From Mytilus californianus (lineage: Eukaryota; Mollusca; Bivalvia; Mytilida; Mytilidae), in assembly GCF_021869535.1 (NCBI RefSeq), contig NW_026262668.1:74979558-75043557 (forward strand): a DNA stretch of 64,000 bases. Reading direction: 5' to 3'. The notes beneath the pieces are model-generated. The model had not been told where the DNA came from. It searched no databases and worked only from the letters and a program-made list of their open reading frames with translations. The position numbers were made by a program, and so were the translations under genes. Positions 48,901-63,900 of this stretch are shown here, one piece after another (within the stretch, counting starts at the first letter, position 1; each line of letters starts with the position of its first letter).

Positions 48901-51900
48901 TATGAGAAAAATCTCATATATATAAGCCTAAAATGACTAAACGAAACAGTATAACGACAATTTTATGTGTGCACACGTATTTTAGTTCAATTTAATATTT
49001 CATTAATGAATGGGATATTTACCGAACAAAGGTTTTTATTATTTAAGTACCATTCGAGATTAAAACAAAATCACACGATGAAAATACTTTTGCTTTTGTT
49101 CATTTTATTTGAACATTTATTATAAATTTTGTGTGAATTTTATGTATTTGCACTTTATCGTCCTATATGAAATATAACTTGTATAAGGTTACGAAAAATC
49201 TGCGTTTGTTTTTATTTATAATGCGGAAAATATTTTTTTCCTGGAAACGGTAAAAAGTATGTTTCTATCACACTATGATACAGTTCTTTATTACTTCACC
49301 TGAAATTCAACGTAATATAATTTCTTATCTAAAGGTTTTTTTTAACACATTTTCAAATATATTTTTCAGGGTTACCAAGTTGCTGGTGGTAAGAAGTGTT
49401 GATATCTTACCTAATACATGTTTTAAAAATATAAAAATGCAAAATGTTGAATCATAATTAACTTAATCCTTTAAACACAAGTTACGTTTCTAAAAAGTTT
49501 CTAAAGAACGTTTGAAAGTTCAAAACATATAAAATAAAAGTTAAAGAAAACTTAGAAAATACCGATTGTAAATACTAATTTCGAAATGTTGGGGGCATTA
49601 AGTATTTAAAAGGGACTTAATACAGTGTGTAGATACGTGCAAATGTAAAGACGTTAAGACGGATACCAAAGTGTAACATGAAACAAATGTCGAATACATA
49701 CGAATACACTATATTAATATATAATAGCCGAGTGCTCTAAGTAGTCTAACTATTGTATCACTAGCCTGTCAACACCGAGGTTGTGAGTTTGAAACCCGCA
49801 CGTGGTAGGTGTGCTCGACTCCAATTTTCTTGCCGAAGGTCGGTGATTCTCTCCGAGTACTATGACTACCTCTACCAAAAAAAATGACCGCTACGAAATA
49901 GCCATTAGTGTTGAAAGTGGCGTTAAACTCCAATCAACAAGCAATTAATCAATCCAACTCATTCTATTTCATTTCATTTCATTTCATTTGTTTTAATATC
50001 GAATAATATTCATATTTTTGTTATGAGATTATTTAACTTGCCCAGTATTTATAAATATCCCCCATAGAAAACACAAAATAGACAATTTAAAAGATAGACG
50101 TACATGTAAATCGTAAGTTATATTCATGCATATGATACAATAGTATATCCATTGGATGAGATGTTCCTGACGCAACGTTTGGATCGTATCGGTGGTCTCG
50201 TGGTAGTTTGATAACCTCGAGTGCAGGAGGTCTAAGTTCAATCCCCTGTCAGGTCAAACCAGAGACTAGAAAATTGATATTTGCAGCTATATTTCTCGAT
50301 TAACATTTCAGAATTCAGGGGAAACAAACTGGTAAAAATGAGGCGAAAGATGTGTCCGGGAAGGTTTTATGTCTTTCTATTTCATGTGTTTGCCATTACA
50401 TTTGGGAGCTATTAAACATTAAACAGGCTTGATTAAACAGTTTTGGTTAAGTACAACGTAGGGTAGTCCTATGGCAATCATACCAAATCTCCTTTTTTTA
50501 TATCTTCACCATCAACAAGTCATCGTCCTGAATTTGTACGTTATTGTTTGCTTCTGAACGTCAAACATCTCCACCCATCAATCAATCAATAAATCTAATG
50601 TGCTTATAATACATTTGGAATAGCCTCAACTAAATACGTCTTTTTTGTAGTTGATAGAATGTCAGTGTACCATAAGTATCGTAGATCCAGAATGGAACAA
50701 ACAGTGGTATCTTGTAAGTGTACAAATAAGAAACAAAAAAAGTTCTGGCATGTTTTTTTTTTCATTTCAATTGAACCGTTTGGATATTATGATTTAATTA
50801 AAATGTCGTAATACCGAGTTGGATGAATCCAAAATTGGTAACATCACTGTAGATAAATTATCCTTGCCTAAAAATGTGCTATTGCTACATGAGTAAGAGG
50901 AAAAACAGATAAAAAGGGAAGAAATTCAAGAGAGTAATCATACTTCAACGAAAGACATACAACACCATAGACAACGGATTTAAGGAAGACGAAGCCACCA
51001 AACCCCCTGGAGATGAAATTATGTACTCAGTGACAATTTGCCAACACTAAAGGAGTATCGAAATCTTGATTATTATTTTTCATTTCGTATGTGCATATCA
51101 CTTGAAGTAAACATATTTTTACAATGTATACTACTAATTCTTTTTTAAATTTACTGCAATAAAAATGCATTATAGTCTTGTGTACTATTTTTTTTGTGTC
51201 AGAAAGTTTTTTGTTGTAATGAAATATCATTGGTATATTCATGTTCTGTAAACTTACTGTTTATAGAATGGTGAATTCTTCGAAACAGGAAGATTTTTCA
51301 ACCCCAAGGCATAGATTGCCTGAGACGAATTTTGCACAATCTTCCGGAATTTTCGTTTTTTTAATATTCTTCAATTTCGTATTGGAAATGGCTTGCCAAC
51401 TGTTTTGATTCGCGCACCGCTGATGAGTCTTATTTACACGAAACGTTCGTTTGGCATACCAAATTGTACGCCTGGTATCTGTGACGTGTTTTTATACATT
51501 TGTAGTAGATTGCAACTTACCTCAAAACAGTTAGTTGTATAACACTTATCAATGAGTTATTGGTTACAACTTTTATTATTCAACAAACGATTAATTTGTT
51601 TTACTCATTACCAAACCAAACACACGTGGCATACTTGAAATGTATATCTTACAAATGTTTACATCTTGATGTACCAATGGAAGTTACAAAGAGGAAATTC
51701 AACTCGTATAGTGAACTATCAATAGCTCAATAGGTGCAAAACGATACAATGATGTTTATAAAACTTCCAACATAGCATGGGAATTCAAAATATAAGTAGA
51801 CAATACTTATGCTCAAACTTATACTACAACAGATAAACATTTTAGCAAACTTTAAAAACTCACGTAAATTACGTTTGTTTTTTGGTCTTTTTCTTTTAAG

Positions 51901-54900
51901 CCATGGCGTTTTCATTTTATTGTCGACTTTGAGTTTGAATGTCAACTTGGCATGTTTTGCCTCTCTATACATGGAGTATAAGCCTAGCAGTGCCAGAGAA
52001 ATGTTATTTCTTCTTTTTTAAGGGTATCGCATTAAAAGATAATGGAATTCCAAAACTTGCAATAGGTAGGAAAAGATGAAATAAGTTAATTTTTGAAGTA
52101 GACGATCTACCTCTTGCTTATGTTAATAATTTTTCATTTGAGCATTTGCGAAAATGTCGAGATCCTGACTTCAAATTGATTCCTATCACTTTCAGCAAAA
52201 GAACAGAATGTATAGATATGACATGAATGTAATGCCAGCATGGAGAAGTTGTGTTGATGGTACTGGAGTGACAGTGGGTGTTGTTGACAAAGGGGTTGAG
52301 GATCATAGTGACCTAAACATTGTGAGTTAAATTCTGTGTTCTCCGTCAGAATATCGAAAAGTAAAAAATGTTCAACGACTTCAGCAGTTTTATTTATCGA
52401 AGTGATTCTGAATTGAATATTTATGAGGTTATGAATTATGAATATGCAAAGTTTATCTCATTTAAATTTACAAAATTATCAACCGAAGTTGCCGTGGAGT
52501 ATATTCTAACATACAGAAAACAAATTGCAACGTTATTTTTTTATTGACATTCTTGATTGAAAATCGCGTATCCCTTTCTTTTAATTCAATTTTATATTAA
52601 CATTTATCTATTCTTATAATTATAAGTTGTTGGTATCTTCATGGTTTTCACTTGAATAGAACCGGAAATAGGAATTCGTCAAAGAGCCAGCAACACTAAT
52701 TACTCATACACTTTTAGAAGTCACTGTGTAGCCTTCAACACTATTTGGGTGTCTATACACAATTCTAAGCTCTCAATAGCTATTTTCAAAAAAAGTTTGA
52801 ATAAATTTTACAGATTCTTTCAAAGATATACAATCAACACCAATATCTCCAAATAAAAAAGCCATTACAAGATGACAAAAGGACTGAATCTCCTGAATAG
52901 AAAATGAAGAAAACGATGCAAACATAACACAAAGCATTACTTTTTCTTAAATGTTATGAAGAATAAAGAAGTTATTGCCTCATTCTTTTAAAATAATAAA
53001 TAAAAAAAGGATACGTTAGACTTATCAATAAACGGAACGAATGGAAAACAACCGTCATATTCCTGACTGGTAGAGGCATTTTCCCACTTGTATGAAATTG
53101 TTTATTGTTCTAAATGATACATTGTGTTATGTCTCTTTTTTTTTTGTCTGTTTTGCTTTATCGTTTTGCAAACAATTTGTTCTTCTAGAATAGGTATCTG
53201 GATACTTCGAGAAGACAGAGATGGGAAGATCAATACAATGCTAGGTAGGCAAAATTAGTGGTTTAAGAACGACAAGGCCTACGAGTTAATGAAATATTTC
53301 GTGACATATTCAATTGTACAATTATATTTCTATCAAGCTAACAAAGTAACATTTGAGATATTTTATATGAGGTCCGACAATGAACATTTACTAACGATAT
53401 AATTTTGTAACACAACTGCTGTATTTATCATGCATATAGATAGGTTAGGTACCGTGTATGATATTGGCATTTTCATAATCTGATGCATTCTGGGTAAAAA
53501 ATTAAAAAGCGTTATCAAAACGTTATGATTGTATAACAACATGCTTACCCGTTAAAGTTCAACTTAAGATTTAACGTTACTTTATTCAATGAAATTGGAC
53601 GTAGTCCTTTAAGTTCAGAAATGGTGAACTGAGCGCTAAAATGTAACTTTCGTCATATGAAGCATACTATTCTACGTTTTGTACATTTTAGGACACGCCA
53701 GTCATCAAGGGTAAGCAAACATACTTTCCAACAAAGACATTAAAGGTTTGGGTACACATGCAAAGTCTAATTGGTTATAATGCTGTATTTCAATTTATTA
53801 ATCTTTTGTTACAGTTGTCACTAAGACAAAGCGAAATGCACAATAGGACATGCCTACCATTTTAGATTTACTCTTGGATTTAGATGGGAAATTTTATTGG
53901 TTAAAACATTAGTTTAAAAAAGTAATAGAATGTACTAAGTTTTAAATTATCACATTTTCAGTTGTTCTCTTCTTGAAAGATTTTTCAAATACTTTGATAA
54001 ATATATGTTACGACAGGGAACATTCTCTATTCTTTAAGGGCATACGTCGATATGTCGCAAAGGTAGAAAATAATACATCCAAATTTAATGCGTGTTTTTC
54101 GCAACGTTGTTAAGGTTAAGCATCCACAACTTGTGAAAAGTAATTCGTACAGTGTATTGATGTACGACATGATTTACTGCACGACAGTTTTGCATTAAGA
54201 ATACATCACGATGCAATTTAGCGTCCAAAAAAAGAAAATGGGATCGCCAGCTTTTGGAAAACTTTACAAAACACCTGGAGAAATATCTCTTTTCGTTTGA
54301 AAGTTGTTTTTATTTCGGAAAAGTACTGAAAAATGAAATTTTGTGTTTTTACATAACACATGCATATTTTAAGTTGAAATATCTCGAAAAGTAAACCATA
54401 GAGGTAAATGTTTATTTGCTAATTTCGAAATTGCATTTCTAATTTGTCTTTGTGTCAAAGTCTTAAGGAGAGTGTGGACATGGACGAGCGTAACGTATTC
54501 ATTGTTTCATTGAGATAATATGTATATGTCCATACTATGGGACAGAAGGTATGTTGTTGACACGAATTATCATTGATATGGTCATAATTTTAAATAAACT
54601 AATTACAAAACTTTGAATTTTTCGAAATACTAAGGATTTTCTACCCCAGGAATAGATTACCTTAGCTGCTGTATTTGGCAAAACGTTTTTTAATTTTTGG
54701 TCCCCAAAGCTCTTCAACTTCGTACTTTGTTTGGCCTTTTTATCTTTTTGGATTCGAGCGTCACTGATGAGTCTTTTTCTAAACGGAACGCGCGTCTGGC
54801 GTACACAATTTCAAACCTGGTATCTATGATGAGTTTATTTACTACTGACAAATAAGAAGTTGACAATTTGAAAGCTGAAATCACGTTTTTCATAGATTCT

Positions 54901-57900
54901 AGTTTGAGGTCGTCCATGTGTGTCAATATTCAGGAAATGATCAAGATATTAAACAGAACTTATCCTGAATGTCAATTTCACTAGGATATATGAGATGCAA
55001 GCACTCACTGAAATTTTGATTATTGAGTGACAGAATACATCAATATATCCGAAAATAAATTTACAGAACTTTGCAAAGTTCTTTTTTCTTTTTTTCGTTT
55101 AGAAGGTTCTTTATGATGAATGCTTCATATGAGTATTAAAACAAGTCGGCCAGTAAGATTGTACAGCTAGTACACATTGGAATACCGTATATGTTTGTGT
55201 TTTTTTTTCAATCAAAATTTCTACCGAAGTTACTTTGGAGTATATTCATATAACATACAAAAAACAAATTTCACCGTCATTATTTTTTTATTGACATTCT
55301 TGATTGAAAATTGAGTATCCCATTCTTCTATATCAATTTTATTTTTACATTTATCTAATCATATAATTATAAGTGGTTGGTAACTTCTTTTTTTTCGCTT
55401 GAATAAAATTAGAAATAAGAACTCGTCAAAGACTCAGCAACACTATATCACAAATTACTGGGACTCTTTTAAAAGTCATCGTGTAGTCTACAACACTATA
55501 ACACTATTAAGGTGTCTATACACTATTCTAAGCTCTCAATAGCTATTTCCGAAAAAGTTTGGATACATTTTACAGATTCTTTTAAAGATATACAATCAAC
55601 ACCAATATCTCCAAATAACAAAACTATTACAAGATGACAAAAGAGAAGTAAAAAAAACCTGACAAAATCAAACGTTAGACTTAATCAATAAACGAAACGA
55701 ATGAAAAAGAACCGTTATATTACTGACTTGGTACAGGTATTTTCCGAAGAAAATGGAGCGTTAAACCTGAATTGATAGCTAGCTTAACCTCCCACTTGTA
55801 TGACAGTTTTTTTTAAAGTTCCAAATGATACATTGTGTTATGTCTTTTTTGTCCGTTTTACTTTATCATGTTGCAAACAATTTGTTCTTTTAGAATAGGC
55901 ATCTTGATAACAGGAGAAGACCGAGATGGGAAGATCAATACAATGCTAGGTAGGCAAAATTAGTGGTTTAAGAACGACAAGGCCTACGAGTTAATGAAAT
56001 ATTTCGTGACATATTCAATTGTACAGTATCAATTATATTTCTATCAAGCTAACAAAGTAACATTTAGGATATTTTATATGAAGTGAGACAATATACATTT
56101 ACCAACGATATAACTCTGTAACACAATTGCTGTATTTATCATGCATATAGATAGGTTAGGTACCGTGGATGATATTAACATTTTAGTATCTAGTGCATTC
56201 TGGGTAAGATAGTGAAAAACTTAATCAAAACGTTTTGATTGCACAACAACATACTTGCCCGTTAAAGTTCAACTTAAGATTTAACGTTACTTTATTCAAT
56301 GAAATTGGACGTAGTCCTTTAAATTCAGAAATGGTGAACTGAGCGCTAAAATGTAACTTTCGTCATATGAAGCATAATATTCTACATTTTGGACATTTTT
56401 AGGACACGCCAGCCATCACGGGTAAGCAAACATTCTTTCTAACAAAGACATTAAAGGTTTTGTTACACTTGCAGTGTGTAATTGGTTGTAATATTGTATT
56501 TCATTTGATAAACTATTGTTACAGTTGTCACTTAGACAGTGCGGAATGCACAATAGGACATGCCGTACCATTTCAGATTTACTCTTTGATTTAGATGGGA
56601 AATTTTATTGGTTAAAGCATTAGTTTGAAATCAAAAGAACTGTACTAAGTTTTTATTTATTACATTTTCAGTTGTTCTCTTACTAATACTTTGATAGATA
56701 TATGTTACAACAGGGAGTATTTTCTTTTCTTTTAAGGGCATACGATATGTCGCAAGGGTAGATAATAATACATCCAACTTCAATGCGTGTTTTTCGCAAT
56801 GTTGCTAAGGATAAGCATCGATCATTCGCGGAAAAAAATACTAACGTCATCAAATGGATTATTTTGATTTTGGAAGTATTTGCATAAGAAAACGACGATA
56901 ATGTATTTTAAGCACTTGAAATCTACTGCTGGTCATAAAATATAAGATGGATCATTGGTATATATATATCCTCCGATAGAATTTTCTTATACGTTGCCAG
57001 AATGTAGATTTTTCCATCCTTTTTTCAAAAATAGAATAAAAAGTATGGGTCACCGTGCAATTTTTCAAGCTACTAGTCCTGCAAAATTGCCCCAATTTGC
57101 ATAGATTGTTCATGAAAAAACACTTTTTTGTGAATAAAAGAGATAGAATTTTGAAATAAAATACTAGAAGATAGGTTTTAAAATATGATTTAAGAAAATA
57201 AAAAGAAAAAATGGTGTCACCGTCCTTGTTTTCTTGCAACAAGTAAACATTGAAAATTTCTCTATCATTTCTTTATAAAAAAAATTTACTGTTTGAGTTA
57301 TCTCTCCTTAAATGGCGAATTAAATTTGATTCGAACAAACATAAACATTTAGTATTTGATAAATCAGTCTAAATAATGCAATAAATTACTTATTTTCTTT
57401 TATTCAAATAAACAGTCTAACCCATTAATTGCCAATCTATCTAAAAATTTGCGGATTTAAGCAAATAACTATACCTATTGAGAACGAACTACTATTTTAC
57501 AATCAGAGATGGTGGTATACCTTATCACAAGTGAAGACTGTTTACTTTTCTAATGTCAATCAATTGGTATATGACAATATTTTGTACAGCGTATTGATGT
57601 ACGATGGGTATTACTGCACGACAATGTTGCATTAAAAATACACTACGACGCAATTTAGCGACAAAAAAGGAAAATGGGATCGCCAGCTTTTGGAAAACTA
57701 GGTTTTCTATTTGTAGCTAAACAATTAGCACATGGCTTCTATTTTTTTTTCTTTTGCAATCGACTTTGTACTGTCTCAAGAATTTTTTTTTTTCGAAATT
57801 GAAAGAAAAAAATCAACGCTAGATTTTTTCTGTATGCATTATTGGCGAGATAATTGTCTATGGCTTTTAATTACCAATAATTGCATGATTTAAAGAAAAA

Positions 57901-60900
57901 CAATATTCGCATTCAGCCTATAAAATTAAAAAAACACTTTGCCAAAAAATATCTCTTTTCGTTTGAATGTTTTGTCATTTTTTGGAAAATTACCGAAAAA
58001 TGAAACATATGTATATTTCAGTAGAATCATTTTGAAAAGTAAGTCATAGAGGTATATTTTTCGTTGCATATTTCGATATGTCATACTAGTATCCAAATTG
58101 TGTTTCAAAGAAAAGGAAAAATCAAACAGAATTTTTTTCGGTTTTATGTATCGTATGCCCTTAACTGACTATGAATATTGGAAAAAAAACAATGTTTTTC
58201 ATCTTTCATACATGACATATCCAGGTAAACCAAAATATTTTAAATCATTTTTTTTCAATACTGATGATAGAAGACACAATCTTGAATCCGTGCATATATA
58301 AATTCTAGCGGCACATTCCCTCTTCGTAGGAGTAATGAAATACGATTGTGTGCTTTACATAAAGTCCACTTTTATGATGATTCTTTGTTATATATCTTTC
58401 CTGTTTCCAAGTAATAATATGGATTTTAAGAGAATTATATTATCTAAAAAGTTATTACAGTCAAGTTGAAAGTTTGCCATCATGAAATTATATGATCGTA
58501 TAGCCTAGGCGATGAACCAGAAAATTGGCAAATTAGTTCAACTTAAATTGAATGTTCAACAACTAACTATTTAATAATAAACTCATCATAGATAACAGAA
58601 TTAAAATTGTGTACGCCAGACGCGCGTTTCGTCTACAAAAGACTCATTAGTGACATTCGAATCAATCATTTAAAAAAAGACCAAATAAAGTACGAAGTTG
58701 ACGAGCATTGAGGACCCAAACTTCTGAAAGAGGGACGAAAGATACCAGAGGGACAGCCAAACTCATAGATCGAAAACAAACTGACAACGCCATGGCCAAA
58801 AATAAAAGACAAACAGACAAATAATAGTACAGATGACACAACATAGAAAACTAAAGACTAAGCAACACGAACCCCACCAAAAACTGGGGGTGATCTCAGG
58901 TGCTCCGGAAGGGTAAGCAGATCCTGCTCCACATGTGGCACCCGTCGTGTTGCTTATGTTATTACAAATCCGGTAAATAGTCTAATTCGGTAAGTCACAT
59001 TCGTGAAAAGGGAAGGGTATTGCAGTTACGACATAAGGAACATATCCGATATCATCTGTGAAATGGTTATTCCATAACGGTCAACCAATTCGTGATGGCG
59101 TCCGTAAAATTTACGAAGGGATGATTTCAACTTCACCATTTGGAACTCTTGGTTTAATAGCTTCCTTGTGAGCAGCAATCCTCTATCAAGGAAATCATGA
59201 TAGGAAACACAAGCCCGGGAATATCGTATCAATTGGGAGATATATACTCCGTATGCAGGCGCTGCTGGAATGTTGCTACATAGAAATGGAAAGTTCACAA
59301 TTTGGAAGCTGAAATCATCTCTTTTGTCGTAAAGTTTTGTTTTCAACCGACCCTCATTGTCAATTTCTAGATGTAAGTCAAGATATGAGGCAGACTTAAC
59401 TGTATCTGTAGTATCCTTTATCTCTAGTTCGATGGGATAGATTCGATCAACATAGTTACCAAATTTTGTATTATTTAGTGAGAGAACATCATCTATATAG
59501 CGGAACGTAGAGTTAAAGGATATTGCTAACTTCTTATCTTTCTTCCTAAGAAGTTCCTGTATGAAGTCAGCCTCATAATAATAAAGAAACAAGTCGACAA
59601 GAAGAGGGGCACAATTAGTTCCCATTGGAATTCCGACAGTCTGTTGAAAAACCTTTCTGCTGAAAGGTTTTGCCACTACAGCTAAAGTTATCTTATAATA
59701 GAGATATTTATTTCCCATTTTATTTGGTCCAGATTTACGTGAAACCAAATATGCACTTAGATTGATCATATTTGCAATTTTTAAACACCAAGATAATTGT
59801 CCTTTCATTCTCAAATATCAAGACAATTTGTTTATATTTAAAATATTTATTTACTAAAATATTGCTATATACTTTGTATACGTACTGTCATTGAAAAAAG
59901 AAATTCAGCTTTTTTTGTAAATTGAAAAACATTGATTGAAATGTTCGGTTTATCGCACCATTGCTTACACTTAACTGCTATGGAAATATTTAATATAGCT
60001 TTTTAATTTCTTTAAAAAGGAAGGCTTTGGGTATTATAGGAACAGCCAGACTAGTCGATATCAAGAAATATTAAAGTAAGTTAAATAGAAAGATTTTCAA
60101 GATTTGTCCAAGTTTTTCAATCATCACATCCCAGTTAGAAATAAACTCATCATATATACCAGGATTAAACAATAAGAAGATGTTGAATTGAAAAATAGCT
60201 GACAAAAAAAGGAAGTTGGAATAAACTTTCTGACGTCATTACGTATAAAAAAGATTGGAATGTATTTGTTAATGCAACTTGAGATAATATTATGATTTTC
60301 ACGACTCACTCGAAGGAACAAGATATTATTTGACATAGAAGAAAGATAATGGTAATACATCTGTTTCATCAAGAGAACAAATCAACACAGAATAAGATCA
60401 AAATGACACTCAATCAACTGGCGGTTTGTAGTTATTTAGAGTGACAAATGTCCCTATTCAATAAGTCCAAATCGATAAGGGCCTACATAACAGTTACAAA
60501 AATCTACAAAGACGAACAAGGATAACATCATCGCCAGAATGAAAGACAAAAATAAATGACAACTACTGAATGAACAAGTGGACTATTTTAAAGATGTGTA
60601 GAAAAAATCCCTTAATAAACATATAAAAAGTCCAGAAAAACAAACACCACCTCCATTCGTTCATATATCGATATAGCAAAAACAGAAAAAAATATACGCG
60701 ATAACTAAGTAGCATATAACCAAAAACCATAGGACAACTCAAAATAAATATAGCATATACCTAGAACTTTCAGGAGCATTTCATCCAGCAGCGATGTAAC
60801 AAGTGAACAAAAATCTTTCCTCTTTTGTGTGCTGTATGGTTTTTGACTCCTTGTTTGCGTCTTTTGCCTTTTCTTTCTATTTTGTTTGCATATCTATTCA

Positions 60901-63900
60901 TTTACTGCATTGTTTTTATTTCATTTCAAGACATGGCACAAGAGTAGCCGGTATTGTGGCAGCGAAGAAGAATCAGATGGGTATAATTGGAATTGCATTT
61001 GGAGCCCAAATTGCTGGTAAGTTGATTGATGATGTTATAATTTGATACATGGATATTTGTAACCAAATCGAGAACCTTCAAAATGTTTACACTCAATGCA
61101 TTTTTATTTAGATATTTTTTTTAAAGTTAAGCTAACTTTTTTTTATAGTACTGGGTCGATACCTCTGCTGGGGGACTATCAGTCCCCGAGGATATCATCA
61201 GAACAGTAGTCAGTACTTCGGTACTGTCATAATTTATAACAAACCTTTCTGAACTTGTCCGTTTATAAAGTTTGAAACTATAAAGAAACTAAGGTTTCAA
61301 CTCCCTTAGGCAGAGTTGACCTTGGATGGATTTGGTTTTTTAGCTCACCTCGCCCAAAAGGGCCAAGTGAGCTTTTCTCATCACTTGGCGTCCGTCGTCC
61401 GTCGTCGTCCGTCGTCGTCCGTTAACTTTTACAAAAATCTTCTCCTCCGAAACTACTGGGCCAAATAAAACCAAACTTGGCCTAAATCATCCTTAGGGTA
61501 TCTAAAAAATGTATTCGATGACCCCGCCTATCAACCCAGATGGCCGCCATGGCTAAAAATAGAACATGGGGTTAAAATGCAGCTTTTGGCTTATATCTCT
61601 GAAACGAAAGCATTAAGAGCAAATCTGACGAGGTAAAATGTTCATCAGGTCAAGATATATCTGCCCTGAAATTTTCAGATACATCAGAAAACTCGTTGTT
61701 GGATTGCTGCCCCTGAATTGGTAATTTTATGGAAATTTTGCAGTTTTTGGTTATTATCTTGAATATTATAATAGATAGAGATAAACTGTAAACAGCAAAA
61801 TTGTTCAGCAAAGTAATATCTACAAATAAGTTAAATGATCAAAATTGTCAATTGGCCCCATAAGAGTGATTGCCCTTTAAAGTAAATTTTTCACAATTTT
61901 TCTTAAATTTTTGTAATCTTTTACAAAAATCTTCTCCTCTAAAACTACAGGGGCAAATAAAACCAAACTTCACCTAAATCATCCTTAGGGTATCTAGTTT
62001 AAAAAATGTATCCGATGACCCCGCCCATCAACCACGATGGCCGCCATAGCTAAAAATAGAACATGGGGTAAAATGCAGTTTTTGGCTTATATCTCTGAAA
62101 CTAAAGCATTTAGAGCATATTTTAGAAGTAAAAATGTTCATCAGGTCAAGATTTATCTGCCCTGAAATTTTCAGACGCTTCAGACAACCCGTTGTTGGGT
62201 TGCTGCCCCTGAATTGGTAATTTTAAGGACATTTTGCAGTTTTTGGTTGTTATCTTGTTATAATAGATAGAGATAAACTGTAAACAGCAAAATCGTTCAA
62301 CAAAGTAAGATCTACAAATAAGTCAAACATGACCAACATGTCAATTGACCCCATATCGAGTTATTGCCCTTTAAAGTAAATTTTTAACAATTTTTCTTAA
62401 ATGTTTGTAATCTTTTACAAAAATCTTATCCTCTGAAACTACTGGGCCAAATTAAACCAAACTTGGCCTAAATCATCCTTAGGGTATGTGGTTAAAAAAA
62501 TGTATCCGATGACCCTGCCCATCAACCAACATGGCCGACATGGCTAAAAATAGAACATAGGGGTAAAATGCTCCTGAATAAGGATTTTTTTACCCTCTTT
62601 TGTGTTTTGAGCAAAAACTAAAGAAGATAGTGAGAAACTAAACAGACTAAAAGATCAGTAATACAAGATCAACAAAATAGAGATTTTTTTCTAATCTCGT
62701 CTACAATGTTGGAGAGTGTCCTTTGTTAGATATGCACATAGACCAAGGTGAGCGACACAGGCTCTTTAGAGCCACTAGTTTTTTGTAATATCCTTTTTGG
62801 TTATATAGCTCTTCACCTGTTTTGGTTTTTATACATCCTTGGCTTTCAAATATTCGGCTTTGAGCTTTGAGCTCTGAGCGTTCCCGATGAAGGTAAATCC
62901 AGAAAAGCGCTTCGGACGCATGAAATTTTTAACGTGTTGTTTTAATTTTTTTACAGCACTGGATCGATACCTCTGATGGTCAACTATCAGTCCCCGATGG
63001 GTATCATCAGCTCAGTAGTCAGGACTTCGGTACTGACATGATTTATAACTTTTCCGTTTATAAATTTTGTAATTATAAAGATACTAAGGTTCCAACTCCC
63101 TTAGGCAAAGTTAACCTTAGATTGATTTGGCAGTTTTTATGTCCTTTTTAGTTATATAGCTCTTCAACTGTTTTGGTTCTTGACCTTCAAATATTTGATT
63201 TGAGCATTCCTGATGAAGGTAAATCAAGAAAAGCGCTTCGGACGCTTGAAATATTTAACGTGTTGTTTTCATTATTTTACAGCACTGGGTCGATACTTCT
63301 GCTGGTGGACTATCAGTCCCCGATGGTATGATCAGCTCAGTAGTCAGTACTTCGGTACTGACTGAACTGATTTATAACAAACTTTCTAAACTTGTCCGTT
63401 TATCAATTTTGTAATTATAAAGAAACTTAGGATTCAACACCCTCAGGGAAAGTTGACCTCGGATGGATTTGACTGTTTTTTTAGATTCGGTTATATAGCT
63501 CTTCAACTGTTTCGGCTCTTATAAATCCTTGACATTCAAATGTTCGGCTTTGAGCGTCCCTGATGAAGGTAAATCCAGAAAAGCGCTTCGGACACTTGAA
63601 ATATTTAACGTGTTGTTTTCATTATTTTAAGGCTCAATTTTAGTCTTTTTTTTACATGAATCTGCTCTATTCCATTCTTTGTCTCCCGTCATTTGACAAG
63701 AGTTACTTTTTTGTAAAGCAGTATCATTAACTAAGTAATTAGAACGGTTAGCACAAACACACACATACACACATACACACAGAGGAAATTCTATTAACCA
63801 AACTAAACACAATAACCGCCAAATGAAAAATCGTTGTTATACTAGTTATGTGTATCTTTTTTATTTCGCTTTGCCGATGGTGAGGTTTTTACTTTAGATA

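Noticed and set aside
49735-50260. tRNA genes
   Set aside because: The A and B boxes are present but the cloverleaf stems are not, and the sequence runs into SINE bodies and tails.
52023-52065. 43-nt candidate exon between gene B exons 3 and 4 (GIALKDNGIPKLAI)
   Set aside because: Its phases do not fit the neighbouring exons and gene A joins QWYL directly to the Asp exon.
53691-53709. 19-nt exon-like piece (acceptor TTTTAG, donor GTAAGC), repeated at 56403-56421
   Set aside because: Conserved only because it lies in the duplicated segment. Inclusion between exon 5 and exon 6 breaks the frame and gene A has no counterpart.
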